44,489 nt of DNA from an uncultured Bacteroidales bacterium (GCA_946413585.1 CAMKLG010000021.1:1-44489), one strand, 5' to 3'; counted from the first letter of the stretch, positions 23,992 to 33,755 are shown. Translations and numbers: made by a program. The notes: a model not told the origin generated them from the letters alone.

Positions 23992-26331
23992 TCAGAAATC
24001 GTATCCCGCACCCACGTAAAATCCCACTTCTTTGTAGTTTTTACTGTTCCAGTGGACGTTTGCCTGAATCGGGCCGAACTTGGTCTTGTAGGCGACTTTC
24101 AGGCCGGCGGCGAGAATCGCGTGCTCGCTCATCCCGTTGATGTTGCCGTCGTGCATCGCCGCCGTCACTAAGGAAAGATACAGGTTCTTATAGACTTTGA
24201 AGCGGAAATCGATATCCACCATCGTGAGGAAATCTATGCAGTTGGTGACCCCGTTGAAGCCGATGAATGGCATCTGCTGGTCGTAGTAGCGCCCTTCCAT
24301 CACGCCGCCCACATAGTTGTACATCTCGTCGTTGCCGTCGGCCCAGCCGAAAATGTAACGACCTCTCAAGGCGGGGATAATGTGGAAGAAACGACATACT
24401 GGGATGGCCCCTTCAACGCTGGCAGATGCGTAGTGCGAGTTCTTGAAATTGTAGTCGTAACCCGCAGTCACACGAATACCTCTGTTCGGGAAATAACGGT
24501 CGCTGAGATTGTCGTAAGCAAAACGGAGATAGAGGTATGGGTATATCGTCTTCCAGTCCCACCCTTTCGTGTGACCCATCGAGGAGTAATAGTTGTAGTA
24601 CGGTTCCTGCTCAAATCGGACACCGCCTCTCAGGTTGATGCGGCTCCAATGCGTGTCGGCCAAATAGAGGTCGAGAACGTTCCTCCAAGTCTGTTCTAGA
24701 TACTCTTCAGCCTCGTATTCGCCGTATTCATTGTCTGGGTCGTCGAAGGTGTAGTTGAAGTCGAAGCTGAAGGCACCCTTCATGGTGCGGAATTGCGATT
24801 TCAACGCCACACCGACCATGGGACCAACGATGGGGGTGTAATGGTAGTCAAGCTTCAGGTACGGCGACTGGGAGAGACGCGCGGTGACATCGAAAACGGA
24901 TCCGTAGATTTTGTTACGACCAAAACCACCGTTCACAAGGATGGAAATCCACTCCTCGGTGTCCGCCCGCACTCCGATACCGAGCGAGTTCGGGGCACGT
25001 TTCTTACAGTTATAGACCAATTTGTAGCTTGAACCGTCGGGTTCTCGTAGCAGCTCGTAGGTGACCTGCGAAAAGGCCATGGTGCCGTAAATGGTGGCCT
25101 GCTCCAGCTCGATGTCTTCCTTGTCACAGTATTCTCCAGGTGAGATGTGGATTTTGTCCTTGAAATAGCGCATCTCCTTCTCTGAAATGCCGTTGTATTC
25201 TACGGAAGAAATTTTGACTTTCGTCTTGCTGATGTCCATCGCCTTCTCGTTTCGCAATTTATGCTCTCTTTTGCCCAAGATGCGGGCCAAACTGTCGATT
25301 TCTCTTGTATGGATGACAGCAGCGTCGTAGCCGATTTGTATCATTTTGTTGACCTCCTCGGTGCCGAAGCTCAGTGAGGTGTAGCCCGTGAGGTCGGGCG
25401 TAATATAGACGGTGGAATTTTTCATGGCGCGATTGTGAGCTTCCAGACTGCCTGAGTATTGGGTGGTCTGTAACAGCACGTCCGCGATGTTGTTGATTTC
25501 GCTGTGCTCGCGGGGCATGTAGAGCTCCACGCCAATGATGATGTCCGCACCTGCGGCTTTGGCCACATCTACAGGGAAGTTGTTCTTCGTGCCGCCGTCA
25601 GATAGAATCATCGAATCGACGCGCACTGGACGGAAATAGCCAAGGATGGACATGGTGGAACGCAATGCCGAAATGAGAGAGCCGGAAGTCCAATGTTTCT
25701 CTTTCTGGGTTGCGATTTCCGCCGCTACACAGCAGAACGGAATCGGCAAATCCATGAAGTCTATGTCGCCATGATAACCCACGGTCACGGAGCTCATCAT
25801 GTTGTAAATGTTCAGTCCGTTTTTTACTCCAGTAGGAAGGCTTTTGACGAATTTCTTTTTGTCGAAGGGAAAGTCCAGGAGATAGGTGGACTTATAACGC
25901 TTCTGGTCATAACTGTAGTATTCCATCGGGATGTTGTCGTTCATCATCACATCCCAGTCGATGCTGCGGATAAGCTGGTCGATTTCATCGGCAGAATAGC
26001 CCATGGAGTAGAGTCCGCCCATGAGTCCGCCCATACTGGTGCCCGCCACGAAATCGATGGGGATGCCCTTCTCTTCCAGGAATTTCATCACACCGATATG
26101 TGCCGTGCCTCGCGCTCCGCCGCCGGCCAGCACCAAGGCTACCGTAGGACGATGCTCTTTTTCTCGGATTTGGGCGAAGTAATGGTGCATCTTCTCGAAG
26201 AAGATAGAATCTCCTTTCGGATCATAACTGACGTTGACTAACTCGCTGTTTTGCGCGAAAGCTCCGCAGACAACCAGTGCTAAGGCTGTAGATAAAATGG
26301 CGCGGCGGAATAGGTGGAACAGGGTACTCAT
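23992..26331 (-). CDS. Patatin-like phospholipase with POTRA and barrel (PlpD/FplA-type, type Vd autotransporter), copy 1
   Basis: A 779-residue protein with a signal peptide (MSTLFHLFRRAILSTALALV...FAQ) and a patatin domain (about residues 60-330): loop GGGARG, nucleophile S99 in GTSMGG, and D245 in SDGGTKNNFP. A POTRA-like domain follows (about 375-455) and then a C-terminal outer-membrane barrel ending in YVGAGYDF with the terminal Phe. This order is that of type Vd secretion, in which the barrel exports or displays the phospholipase. A paralogue lies immediately upstream in the same direction (60-base spacer); copies share long identical blocks such as KEHRPTVALVLAGGGA. Confidence 0.88.
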   Translation of the reverse strand: MSTLFHLFRRAILSTALALVVCGAFAQNSELVNVSYDPKGDSIFFEKMHHYFAQIREKEHRPTVALVLAGGGARGTAHIGVMKFLEEKGIPIDFVAGTSMGGLMGGLYSMGYSADEIDQLIRSIDWDVMMNDNIPMEYYSYDQKRYKSTYLLDFPFDKKKFVKSLPTGVKNGLNIYNMMSSVTVGYHGDIDFMDLPIPFCCVAAEIATQKEKHWTSGSLISALRSTMSILGYFRPVRVDSMILSDGGTKNNFPVDVAKAAGADIIIGVELYMPREHSEINNIADVLLQTTQYSGSLEAHNRAMKNSTVYITPDLTGYTSLSFGTEEVNKMIQIGYDAAVIHTREIDSLARILGKREHKLRNEKAMDISKTKVKISSVEYNGISEKEMRYFKDKIHISPGEYCDKEDIELEQATIYGTMAFSQVTYELLREPDGSSYKLVYNCKKRAPNSLGIGVRADTEEWISILVNGGFGRNKIYGSVFDVTARLSQSPYLKLDYHYTPIVGPMVGVALKSQFRTMKGAFSFDFNYTFDDPDNEYGEYEAEEYLEQTWRNVLDLYLADTHWSRINLRGGVRFEQEPYYNYYSSMGHTKGWDWKTIYPYLYLRFAYDNLSDRYFPNRGIRVTAGYDYNFKNSHYASASVEGAIPVCRFFHIIPALRGRYIFGWADGNDEMYNYVGGVMEGRYYDQQMPFIGFNGVTNCIDFLTMVDIDFRFKVYKNLYLSLVTAAMHDGNINGMSEHAILAAGLKVAYKTKFGPIQANVHWNSKNYKEVGFYVGAGYDF

Positions 26332-26391
26332 TTTTGGGTTTTAGGATTTACAGGTTACAGTTTCAAAGTCAAAGTCCAAAGTCACACGTCA

Positions 26392-28701
26392 TCAAAAATC
26401 GTATCCGACGCTCAAATAGAACCCCACTTTGTCCTTCTCGGAAGAGTTCCAGTGAATGTTGGCGGTGAGTGGACCGAACTTTGATAGATAGCCTACTTGC
26501 AGACCGGCGGCATAGATGGCAGGTTGTCTCAATTCCTTGTTCAGCATGGTCTTCAAACTGTTGCCGTCGTGCATGGCAGCTCCGATTAAGGAAAGATAGG
26601 TGTTCTTATATACTTTGAAACGAAGTTCGAGATCAACGGTGGACAACATTCTGTCACAAGTCTTCTCTCCGTTGAATCCGATAAACGGAATCTGATGGTC
26701 GTAATATCTGCCCGCCATCACGCCGCCGACGTAGTTGTCCATGTAGTCGTTGGTGCAGCTGTCGCCAATAATGAAACGACTGTTAAGGCCCATGTCAATG
26801 GTGAAGAAACTGCACACAGGAATGGCGCCTCGGATGCCACCACCCACGAATCCGGTCTTGTAGAAGTTGTAGTCGGCATTAAGGGTGGCGCGGATACCTT
26901 TGTCGGGAAAGTACATCCTGTTGCGGGAGTCGTAGGTGAAACGCATGAACAGATAGGGGTAGTAATGTTTCCAATCGGTAGTCTCTTTGAATCCGGTTTC
27001 CGAGAAGAGGCTGTAGTACGGTGTGTGCTCCACACGGACACCCGCGTTCAAATCGATCTCGCTCCATTGGTTCTCCGATACAAAGAGGCGTAACTCATTG
27101 TGCCACGATTTCTCATAATAATGGTGGCTGAAGATATGGTTGTCAGTGCCGTACAAGGTGCGATAGCTTGTTTTGAAGAAAGCGCCCACTTTCGGACCTT
27201 TCAGGGGCGTATAAAGCCATTCCAATTTCAGGTAGGGGGATGCAGATATGCGTGCGGTGGCTCCGAATGAGTGGCCATAGAGCCTGTTGCGGTAAAAGGT
27301 GGCATTCAACAATGCCTCGAACCACTCTTCCGTGTCCAAGCGCAATCCGAGCCCGAAGGAGTGCGGGGCACGTTTTTCGCAGTAGAAAATCACCTTGTAT
27401 CTGTCTTGACCGTCGCCGATCAGCTGGTAGGTGACATGTGAAAAGGCCATGGTTCCGAAGATAGCCGCTTGTGCCATCTCGAAATCCTTTTTGTAGTAGC
27501 CACCGCCTTCGTGAATAGGTAAGCGTTCGATCATGTAGCTCTTTTCTTCGTCATTGAGCCCCTCGAAATCTATGGATGAGAGGGTCACTCGAGTCTCAGT
27601 GCTGTTGATGGCCTTTTTGCTTTGCAATTTTGTGCCTCGGTTGCCCACGATGCGTAGGATGCTGTCGATCTCGCGTTCGTGCAGCGCAGCCGCTTGGTAA
27701 CCGTGCTCAATGAGGGTAGCGATTTCCTCCGTCCCGAAACTCAATGAGGTATAGCCGGTCACGTCGGGGGTGATCAAAACGTTGGTGATTTGCTCATTGT
27801 GTGCGAGTGCCTCACCGCCGCCAGAGTAGCGGGCCAGTTGCGACAAGAGGGTGGCGACGTTGTTCACCCCTTCGTAATCTAATGGAGAGGTGAGCAACAC
27901 ACCGATGATGATGTCCGCGCCTGCGGCTTTGGCGATGTCCGCAGGGTAGTTGTTCTTGGTGCCGCCGTCGGAGAGGATCATCGAATCGATGCGCACGGGG
28001 GTGAAATAGGCCGGAATGGACATGGTGGAGCGCAAGGCGTTGACAAAAGAACCGGAAGTCCAGCGCTTCTCCTTCTGGGTCACCATTTCCGTGGCCACAC
28101 AACAGAACGGGATGGGCAATTCCGTGAAGTCGATGTCTTGTTGGTAACCGACGGATACCGTACTCAGCATGTTATAGACATTCAGACCGTAAAGGATGCC
28201 GGAGGGCAGGCTGCCAACAAAATTTTTCCCGGCAAAGGGGATATCTAACACGTATGTGCCTTTGAGCAGCTTCGTCTCGTAAGAATAGTAGTCCATCGGG
28301 ATCTTGTCGCTCATCATCATGTTCCAGTCGATGCTCCTGACCAGGGAATCAATTTCCAAGGCCGAATAGCCTAGAGAGTACATGCCACCCATGAGTCCGC
28401 CCATACTGGTGCCAGCCACAAAATCGATGGGCAATCCTTTTTCTTCCAAATATTTTAGGACGCCAATGTGCGAGGAACCTTTGGCACCACCACCGGCAAG
28501 AACCAAGGCCACAGTGGGACGGTGCTCCTTACGGCGGATTTGTTCCATCTTCTTTTGCATCTTGGCGAAAAAGATGGAGTCGCTTCTCGGGTCATAGCTG
28601 ACGTTCACCAGCACGTCCTTTTGGGCAAAAGTGCCGACAGCGGTGAAGATTATTGTCGCTAGCAGAGTGACACGGCGGAGCCATTGGTTTGTGGTGCTCA
28701 T
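26392..28701 (-). CDS. Patatin-like phospholipase with POTRA and barrel, copy 2
   Basis: A 769-residue paralogue of the next gene. A signal peptide ends near TFAQ; the patatin dyad is S99 in GTSMGG and D245 in SDGGTKNNYP, in the same positions. A POTRA-like region and a C-terminal barrel ending YLSVGYDF follow. Similarity is highest in the catalytic part and lower in the barrel and POTRA, suggesting duplication followed by divergence of the surface-exposed part. A telomere-like heptamer array fills the upstream spacer and no clear promoter was found there, so it may be co-transcribed with the MFS gene. Confidence 0.88.
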   Translation of the reverse strand: MSTTNQWLRRVTLLATIIFTAVGTFAQKDVLVNVSYDPRSDSIFFAKMQKKMEQIRRKEHRPTVALVLAGGGAKGSSHIGVLKYLEEKGLPIDFVAGTSMGGLMGGMYSLGYSALEIDSLVRSIDWNMMMSDKIPMDYYSYETKLLKGTYVLDIPFAGKNFVGSLPSGILYGLNVYNMLSTVSVGYQQDIDFTELPIPFCCVATEMVTQKEKRWTSGSFVNALRSTMSIPAYFTPVRIDSMILSDGGTKNNYPADIAKAAGADIIIGVLLTSPLDYEGVNNVATLLSQLARYSGGGEALAHNEQITNVLITPDVTGYTSLSFGTEEIATLIEHGYQAAALHEREIDSILRIVGNRGTKLQSKKAINSTETRVTLSSIDFEGLNDEEKSYMIERLPIHEGGGYYKKDFEMAQAAIFGTMAFSHVTYQLIGDGQDRYKVIFYCEKRAPHSFGLGLRLDTEEWFEALLNATFYRNRLYGHSFGATARISASPYLKLEWLYTPLKGPKVGAFFKTSYRTLYGTDNHIFSHHYYEKSWHNELRLFVSENQWSEIDLNAGVRVEHTPYYSLFSETGFKETTDWKHYYPYLFMRFTYDSRNRMYFPDKGIRATLNADYNFYKTGFVGGGIRGAIPVCSFFTIDMGLNSRFIIGDSCTNDYMDNYVGGVMAGRYYDHQIPFIGFNGEKTCDRMLSTVDLELRFKVYKNTYLSLIGAAMHDGNSLKTMLNKELRQPAIYAAGLQVGYLSKFGPLTANIHWNSSEKDKVGFYLSVGYDF

Positions 28702-28709
28702 AATTTGTT

Positions 28710-28841
28710 GGTTTAGGGTTTTTGGTTTTTGGTTTAAGGTTTAAGGTTTAGGGTTTAGGGTTTAGGGTTTAGGGTTTAGGGTTTAGGGTTTAGGGTTTAG
28801 GGTTATACGGTTATATGGTTATATGGTTACAAGGTTAAAGT
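28710..28841. repeat. GGTTTAG (TTTAGGG) heptamer array, then GGTTATAT octamers
   Basis: Thirteen contiguous 7-base units from 28710 to 28800: GGTTTAG, two GGTTTTT, two GGTTTAA, and eight perfect GGTTTAG (28745-28800). About five 8-base units (GGTTATAC, GGTTATAT, GGTTATAT, GGTTACAA, GGTTAAAG) follow. The array fills nearly the whole 168-base gap between the MFS gene and patatin copy 2, with its CCCTAAA strand in the sense of the downstream gene. Confidence 0.95.
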
Positions 28842-28869
28842 GTAAATTTTATCGCATCATCGCATCCTC

Positions 28870-30063
28870 TCACTCGTTCCCGATCCGACGAGAGACAAAC
28901 AGTTTTCGCGTAACGGTGAAATACATCAGGCAGCCGATGACGTGCACGCCGACCACCGTCCAGAAGGCCGCTGAATAGCCGAAGAATTCGGAAATCACCC
29001 CGCCGAGCACGATACCTAATCCCATGCCTAAGTCCCAGCTGGTGAGCAAGGTGGAGTTGGCGGTGCCTCGCTCGTTGTGGTGTGCCACAGAAATGATCAT
29101 GTTCTGAAAAGCCGGCCACATGTGACCGTTGCCCAATCCCACCAAAATGGCGGTGGCGTAGAAGCAAACAGGATGCTTGGAGATGACAAAGACGGTGTAT
29201 CCGACCGTGGAGATGAGGATTCCGATGCCTGCGTGGCGCGTTAACTTTCCTTCCCTCAACGATTTACCTCCCTGTAGTCGCGATAGAATCAGTCCTAAGG
29301 AGAGAAGCAGGAAGAAAGTGCCTGAACCGCTGGTGATGCCTAACACCTCTTTGCCGTAGATGGCTAAGTAGTTGCTCAATACGCCGTAACATAATGCGAA
29401 GAAAACCATGTTTACACCTATGAACCAGCCTCTTAGCAGGAAGAATCGGTCTAAGGAGATTTTCTTCTTGTCGGCGAGAATCTGACGTTGGGGGAGCTTC
29501 ACGGAAGCGGAGATGACCACGCTCAGCAAGGCGAACAGTAATGCAATGATAAACAGGAGGTTGAAGTTGCCCGACCACTTATAGACCGCGATGCCGACGG
29601 TGGGCGCAATGGCGGTGGCGATGTTGTTGCTCAGACCATAGTAGCCGATGCCCTCGTTGCGACGCGAGGAGGGTAACACGTCGATGGCGACGGTGGAGTT
29701 GGCCACGGTCGTCGCACCGAAAGGTCCGCCGTGCAGGGTGCGAACCAACGCAAAGAGCAGCAAAGTGCCCGCCAGCAGGTAGAGTCCGTAGAAAATAAAA
29801 CTCACGACCATGAAGAAAACCAGCACCTTCTTTCGGTTGAAAGAATCTACGATATAACCGCTGAATGGACGGAACAACAACGCAGCCACGGCATAGCCCG
29901 ACAGCACCAACCCGATGACATCCTTGGTGGCGCCGAAATGTTCGCTCAAGTAGATGGGCAACAATGGCGTAAGAATGTAAAATGCGAAAAACAGCGAGAA
30001 ATTCGCCGCCATCACCTTGATGTATTCACTGTTCCAAAGCTTCTCTTGCGCAATCGGTTCCAT
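28870..30063 (-). CDS. Major facilitator superfamily transporter
   Basis: A 397-residue inner-membrane protein with about twelve helices. It has the MFS loop 2-3 motif in GYIVDSFNRKKVLVFF and a second-half counterpart GGKSLREGKLTRHAG. Length and pattern fit drug or sugar efflux-type MFS; substrate unknown. ATG 30063 is used because MEPIAQEKLWNSEYIKV precedes the first helix naturally. A box with one mismatch (CATTTTTG) is at 30083-30090. Arrays flank it on both sides. Confidence 0.88.
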   Translation of the reverse strand: MEPIAQEKLWNSEYIKVMAANFSLFFAFYILTPLLPIYLSEHFGATKDVIGLVLSGYAVAALLFRPFSGYIVDSFNRKKVLVFFMVVSFIFYGLYLLAGTLLLFALVRTLHGGPFGATTVANSTVAIDVLPSSRRNEGIGYYGLSNNIATAIAPTVGIAVYKWSGNFNLLFIIALLFALLSVVISASVKLPQRQILADKKKISLDRFFLLRGWFIGVNMVFFALCYGVLSNYLAIYGKEVLGITSGSGTFFLLLSLGLILSRLQGGKSLREGKLTRHAGIGILISTVGYTVFVISKHPVCFYATAILVGLGNGHMWPAFQNMIISVAHHNERGTANSTLLTSWDLGMGLGIVLGGVISEFFGYSAAFWTVVGVHVIGCLMYFTVTRKLFVSRRIGNE

Positions 30064-30117
30064 GTTTGTTTTTTTCAGCCTGCAAAAATGCAAAATTTTT
30101 CAAAGCAAGGGAAAGAG

Positions 30118-30180
30118 ACTTAGACTTTGACTTTGAACTTTGACTTTGAACTTTGACTTTGAACTTTGAACTTTGACTTC
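30118..30180. repeat. ACTTTGA/ACTTTG tandem array
   Basis: Nine units of 6 or 7 bases (ACTTTG, ACTTTGA) in the spacer upstream of the MFS gene. The rest of the 274-base divergent spacer holds a pyrimidine-rich stretch with CATCGTCTC/CATCGCATC repeats (30178-30238). The promoter of the small lipoprotein follows. Confidence 0.9.
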
Positions 30181-30306
30181 GTCATCATCATCTTCTTCTT
30201 TTTCTCCCTTCATCGTCTCATCGCATCATCGTCTCGTAACCTCTTGTTACTAAGCATTCTAAAAAGAAAAATTAAAAAAAAACACCGAGCCTATACTAAA
30301 AAAGTG

Positions 30307-30314
30307 TATTTTTG
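30307..30314 (+). promoter_or_regulatory. -7 promoter box of the lipoprotein-M23 operon
   Basis: TATTTTTG, 23 bases before the ATG at 30338; no -33 TTG at the usual distance. Confidence 0.6.
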
Positions 30315-30337
30315 CATTTCTCTAAAAAATAATAGTT

Positions 30338-30568
30338 ATGAAAAATAAATGCCTGAAATATATTGCTTTTTCGTTTTTTGTTTTGGTGCTGTTGTGCTTT
30401 TCGGCTTGTAAGACCTCTCGTAATCAAACCCAACATCCGACGAAATATACGAAAGTGAAAACACGCTTTCAGCCTCATTGGAATGCTACCACTTCCCAAA
30501 GTACAACTTATTATATTAAGAAACATTCCACCAAGAAGAACCATAACTCCAAGAAACTTAAACGCTAG
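30338..30568 (+). CDS. Small basic lipoprotein
   Basis: A 76-residue protein. The signal peptide MKNKCLKYIAFSFFVLVLLC ends in FSAC, a lipobox with Cys24. The mature part is short, basic and Thr/Lys/His-rich (TTYYIKKHSTKKNHNSKKLK). No family was recognised. It is supported as a real gene by the -7 box and by the M23 peptidase beginning 6 bases after its stop. A role at the cell wall with the peptidase is only inference. Confidence 0.65.
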   Translation: MKNKCLKYIAFSFFVLVLLCFSACKTSRNQTQHPTKYTKVKTRFQPHWNATTSQSTTYYIKKHSTKKNHNSKKLKR

Positions 30569-30574
30569 TATAAG

Positions 30575-31525
30575 ATGAGCAAAGTATTCAGAATCAATAT
30601 ATTATTGACTATCTTGCTTCTGCTGGCGACGTTTCAGATGTTCGCGCAGGAGAATGAAATACGTTTCAATGTGGTGAACGATACGGCACATATTGATGCC
30701 GTCATTGAAGAGGATTCGTTGGGAAACCTCATTAACTCCATGTATGATGCCAATCTTGACAACGTTGATCATGGTAATGGGCTGTTGTTCACCTATTTCA
30801 ATTGGATGCCGGGTTATAATTTGTATCAGAACTTTGACATTGTGACTATTCACTACCGTCATCAGGGTTCTGCCGCGCGCGATACCATCGACTTGTCGGG
30901 CTACCACCATCCGGCTAACTATCGTATCACCTCTAACTATGGCTTTCGTCACCGCAGAATGCACCGTGGCGTTGATTTAGGCTACCCCGAAGGTACTCCC
31001 GTGTCGGCAGCATGGGACGGCATTGTGCGTATATCCAAAGGAACCTCGAACACTGGCGGTTACGGTAATTTGGTGGTCATCCGCCACGATAACGGTTTGG
31101 AGACTTACTACGGTCACCTTTCCCGCCGGTTGGTCAACCCGGGGCAAGTGGTTAAGGCGGGCGATATTATCGGGCTCGGCGGCAACACGGGTCGCTCTTA
31201 CGGCTCGCACCTCCATTTTGAGGTTCGCTATCTCGGTATGGATATTAATCCTAACCGTTTGATTGATTTCGATAATTTCAAGTTGAAATACGATACCCTG
31301 TATATCAGTGGTTATACGGTCTCTGTTCCGAATCCTTCTCCGGATCAACCCGATCGGACCGTGAAACCGAAACCCTCCGGTACACCGCAATACTACAAGG
31401 TTCGCAAAGGCGACAATTTGGGTAAAATCGCAGGTAAATATCATACCACAGTTTCTAAACTCAAGAAGCTGAATCACTTAAGAGGCGATTTTATTCGTGA
31501 AGGCCAACGACTGCGTGTGCGCTAA
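30575..31525 (+). CDS. M23-family metallopeptidase with C-terminal LysM domain
   Basis: Periplasmic murein endopeptidase-type protein, 316 residues. Signal peptide (MSKVFRINILLTILLLLATF...FAQ), then an M23/LytM domain (about 100-230). Zinc ligands are H130 and D134 in HRGVDLG and H214 in HLHFE; catalytic His are H181 in YGHL and H212. A proline-rich linker leads to a LysM domain (about 273-316, YYKVRKGDNLGKIAGKYH...) that binds peptidoglycan. The active site is complete, so it is likely a hydrolase and not a degenerate activator. It lies 6 bases after the lipoprotein and 3 bases before the FG-GAP gene. Confidence 0.93.
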   Translation: MSKVFRINILLTILLLLATFQMFAQENEIRFNVVNDTAHIDAVIEEDSLGNLINSMYDANLDNVDHGNGLLFTYFNWMPGYNLYQNFDIVTIHYRHQGSAARDTIDLSGYHHPANYRITSNYGFRHRRMHRGVDLGYPEGTPVSAAWDGIVRISKGTSNTGGYGNLVVIRHDNGLETYYGHLSRRLVNPGQVVKAGDIIGLGGNTGRSYGSHLHFEVRYLGMDINPNRLIDFDNFKLKYDTLYISGYTVSVPNPSPDQPDRTVKPKPSGTPQYYKVRKGDNLGKIAGKYHTTVSKLKKLNHLRGDFIREGQRLRVR

Positions 31526-31528
31526 GCC

Positions 31529-33730
31529 ATGTGCCGTTTCTCCCTCATTATCAGTTTGTTTTTCTTGACATGCCTTTCTTTGAATAGGGTAGAGGGGCAG
31601 AATAGCTATTTTGATTTTGGCTTTGAGCGAGATTCATATGTCCCTGTTGTGGTAAATGGGGACACTTTGACGCTACCTTGGGCAGGCGGCATCAACTCGG
31701 TACGTTTTTCCGAAATCGATCTTGATTTAGACGGGATTCCTGATTTGCTGGGCTTCGAGAAGCATGGCAATCGTCTGTTGCCCTTTTTGCGTGCAGAGGA
31801 TCATTACGATTATGCCCCGGAGTATGCCCGACTTTTCCCCGATTTGCATGATTGGGTGCTGCTTTATGACTATAATCATGATGGGAAAGCGGATGTTTTT
31901 ACTTATGGACTGGCCTCAGTTCGCGTGTTCAAGAATGTCTCCGGCGAAACCTTGCGCTTTGAATTGGTGGCGGATCCGCTTCAGGCCTATTATTATAACG
32001 GATATACCAATATTTACGCCTCCCCGGATGACTATTTGGTGGTGGATGATGTTGATGGTGATGGCCATTTGGATATCTTGAATTTTTGGGTGCTGGGGAG
32101 ATATGTCCACCATTTGCGCAACTATGCCGAAGAGGGAGAACCTTTCGACTTCCGATTGGAGAACGAATGTTGGGGTCATTTTGCGGAAGCCGCCGACAAC
32201 AACCAGATTACTCTTTTTACGGATTGTGCCGACAAATCGGGCGATGACGACCATACGCGACACACGGGCTCATCCATGCTTTTGCACGACTTTAGCGGCA
32301 ATGGTCTTCCCGATTTGCTGGTGGGTGATGTCGATTCACCATACAATATATTATTATATAACAACGGCACGATGGATGAAGCAAGGATGACGGCTCAGGA
32401 TTCAGCTTTTCCGGTCAACATGCCGATTCATCTCTACTCCATGCCGGCACCGTCGTTGGTGACCTTGCCGGGGCACGCAGAACCCTCTCTGGTTGTGTCG
32501 CCGTCAGACCCGTCGTTGACCAAATCTCAGGATCTCAATAGCGTGTGGGTTTATGACTATGATTCTCAACTACAGCAATATACGCTCGTACAAACTGATT
32601 TCCTGCAGGGTGAGATGATAGATGCGGGTAGTGGGTCGCACCCAGTGCTTTTCGATTTCGATGGCGATGGCTTGCTGGATCTTTTTGTCGGCAATTATGG
32701 TCAATTCGACAGTGCGCAGACCGTCAATGGTTGGTTGACCTCTTATTTCTCGTCCTCGGTGAGCTATTTCCGGAACACAGGAACTGTCACTTCGCCTGCT
32801 TTTACATTGCAGAGTCGCGATTTCGGGAATCTCAAATCGTTGGGGTTGAATGCTTTGCATCCGACTTTCGGTGATTTTGATGGTGATGGCACTACGGATA
32901 TGCTTTGCGGTAATCAAGATGGCACGCTGCTTTTGGTGCCGCACCACAGGTTGATGACGGGTGAGGGTGATCTGAGGATGAATTTTGCGCACGTAGATGT
33001 GGGCGAGTGCAGTACTCCGCAGTTTTTCGATTTGGATGGCGATGGAAAACGCGATTTGATTGTTGGCAACCGTCGCGGCTTATTGACCTATTATCGTAAT
33101 ATTGGTCAAAATATTCCTGAATTTCAAAAGATTACCGATACATTAGGCGGTGTGGATATGCGTGATTTTGAGCAATCCTATTTTGGATATAGTGTTCCTG
33201 ATTTTTATCGAGATGCCCAGCAGGGAACGGTACTTTTCTGTGCAGGTGAACTTGGAGAAGTGGCTTATTATAAGCATGTTGATGGTAATTTGGACGGCGA
33301 TTTCGAGCTTGCGGAGCATAATTTGGCGGAGACGATTTATGGCGTGGCGAAGGCTTTGCAGGAGGGTAGGAGAGTGGCTGCAGCGGTGGCGGACCTTACC
33401 GGAGATGGGAAACCTGAACTGCTTGTGGGCAACTATGCAGGCGGTGTGGCGCTTTTCCGTGGCACCCAACCGCCCGCGCACACGTCCGTGATCGCGCACG
33501 AAAATCCAACCTTGCGCGTTTATCCCAACCCCGCCACGGACCTTCTCCACATCGAAAGCGACCAACCCTTAAATCATATCGTAGTGTATGATTCCTATGG
33601 ACGTGTTGTTTTGAAGGTGAGCAATGTGAGGAATAATAGTACAATTATCGATACTAAAACACTATCTCCTGGCGTTTACATTATTTGTTTGGATAACTCC
33701 TCCATCTCAAAATTCCTCAAAATCCAATAG
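31529..33730 (+). CDS. Secreted FG-GAP/VCBS-repeat protein with T9SS C-terminal sorting domain
   Basis: A 733-residue protein with a signal peptide (MCRFSLIISLFFLTCLSLNR). It has at least seven calcium-binding, FG-GAP-like repeats of the form D-x-D-x-D-G-x-x-D-L-L (DLDLDGIPDLL, DVDGDGHLDIL, DFDGDGLLDLFVGN, DLDGDGKRDLIVGN). The C-terminal 80 residues are a type A T9SS sorting domain: LRVYPNPATDLLHIES...GVYIICLDN...KFLKIQ. It is expected to be exported by the type IX machinery and attached to the surface. No enzyme domain was recognised. It starts 3 bases after the M23 gene, so it is part of the same operon. Confidence 0.9.
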   Translation: MCRFSLIISLFFLTCLSLNRVEGQNSYFDFGFERDSYVPVVVNGDTLTLPWAGGINSVRFSEIDLDLDGIPDLLGFEKHGNRLLPFLRAEDHYDYAPEYARLFPDLHDWVLLYDYNHDGKADVFTYGLASVRVFKNVSGETLRFELVADPLQAYYYNGYTNIYASPDDYLVVDDVDGDGHLDILNFWVLGRYVHHLRNYAEEGEPFDFRLENECWGHFAEAADNNQITLFTDCADKSGDDDHTRHTGSSMLLHDFSGNGLPDLLVGDVDSPYNILLYNNGTMDEARMTAQDSAFPVNMPIHLYSMPAPSLVTLPGHAEPSLVVSPSDPSLTKSQDLNSVWVYDYDSQLQQYTLVQTDFLQGEMIDAGSGSHPVLFDFDGDGLLDLFVGNYGQFDSAQTVNGWLTSYFSSSVSYFRNTGTVTSPAFTLQSRDFGNLKSLGLNALHPTFGDFDGDGTTDMLCGNQDGTLLLVPHHRLMTGEGDLRMNFAHVDVGECSTPQFFDLDGDGKRDLIVGNRRGLLTYYRNIGQNIPEFQKITDTLGGVDMRDFEQSYFGYSVPDFYRDAQQGTVLFCAGELGEVAYYKHVDGNLDGDFELAEHNLAETIYGVAKALQEGRRVAAAVADLTGDGKPELLVGNYAGGVALFRGTQPPAHTSVIAHENPTLRVYPNPATDLLHIESDQPLNHIVVYDSYGRVVLKVSNVRNNSTIIDTKTLSPGVYIICLDNSSISKFLKIQ

Positions 33731-33755
33731 CAAACAGCCAAAATCCAAAAAAATG

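Noticed and set aside
28710..28800. Eukaryotic (plant) telomere or contamination
   Set aside because: The array lies between two bacterial genes on one contiguous sequence and grades into other heptamer variants typical of this genome.
30166..30348. Small plus-strand open frame
   Set aside because: It runs through the pyrimidine-rich repeat spacer and the -7 box of the true small lipoprotein gene.
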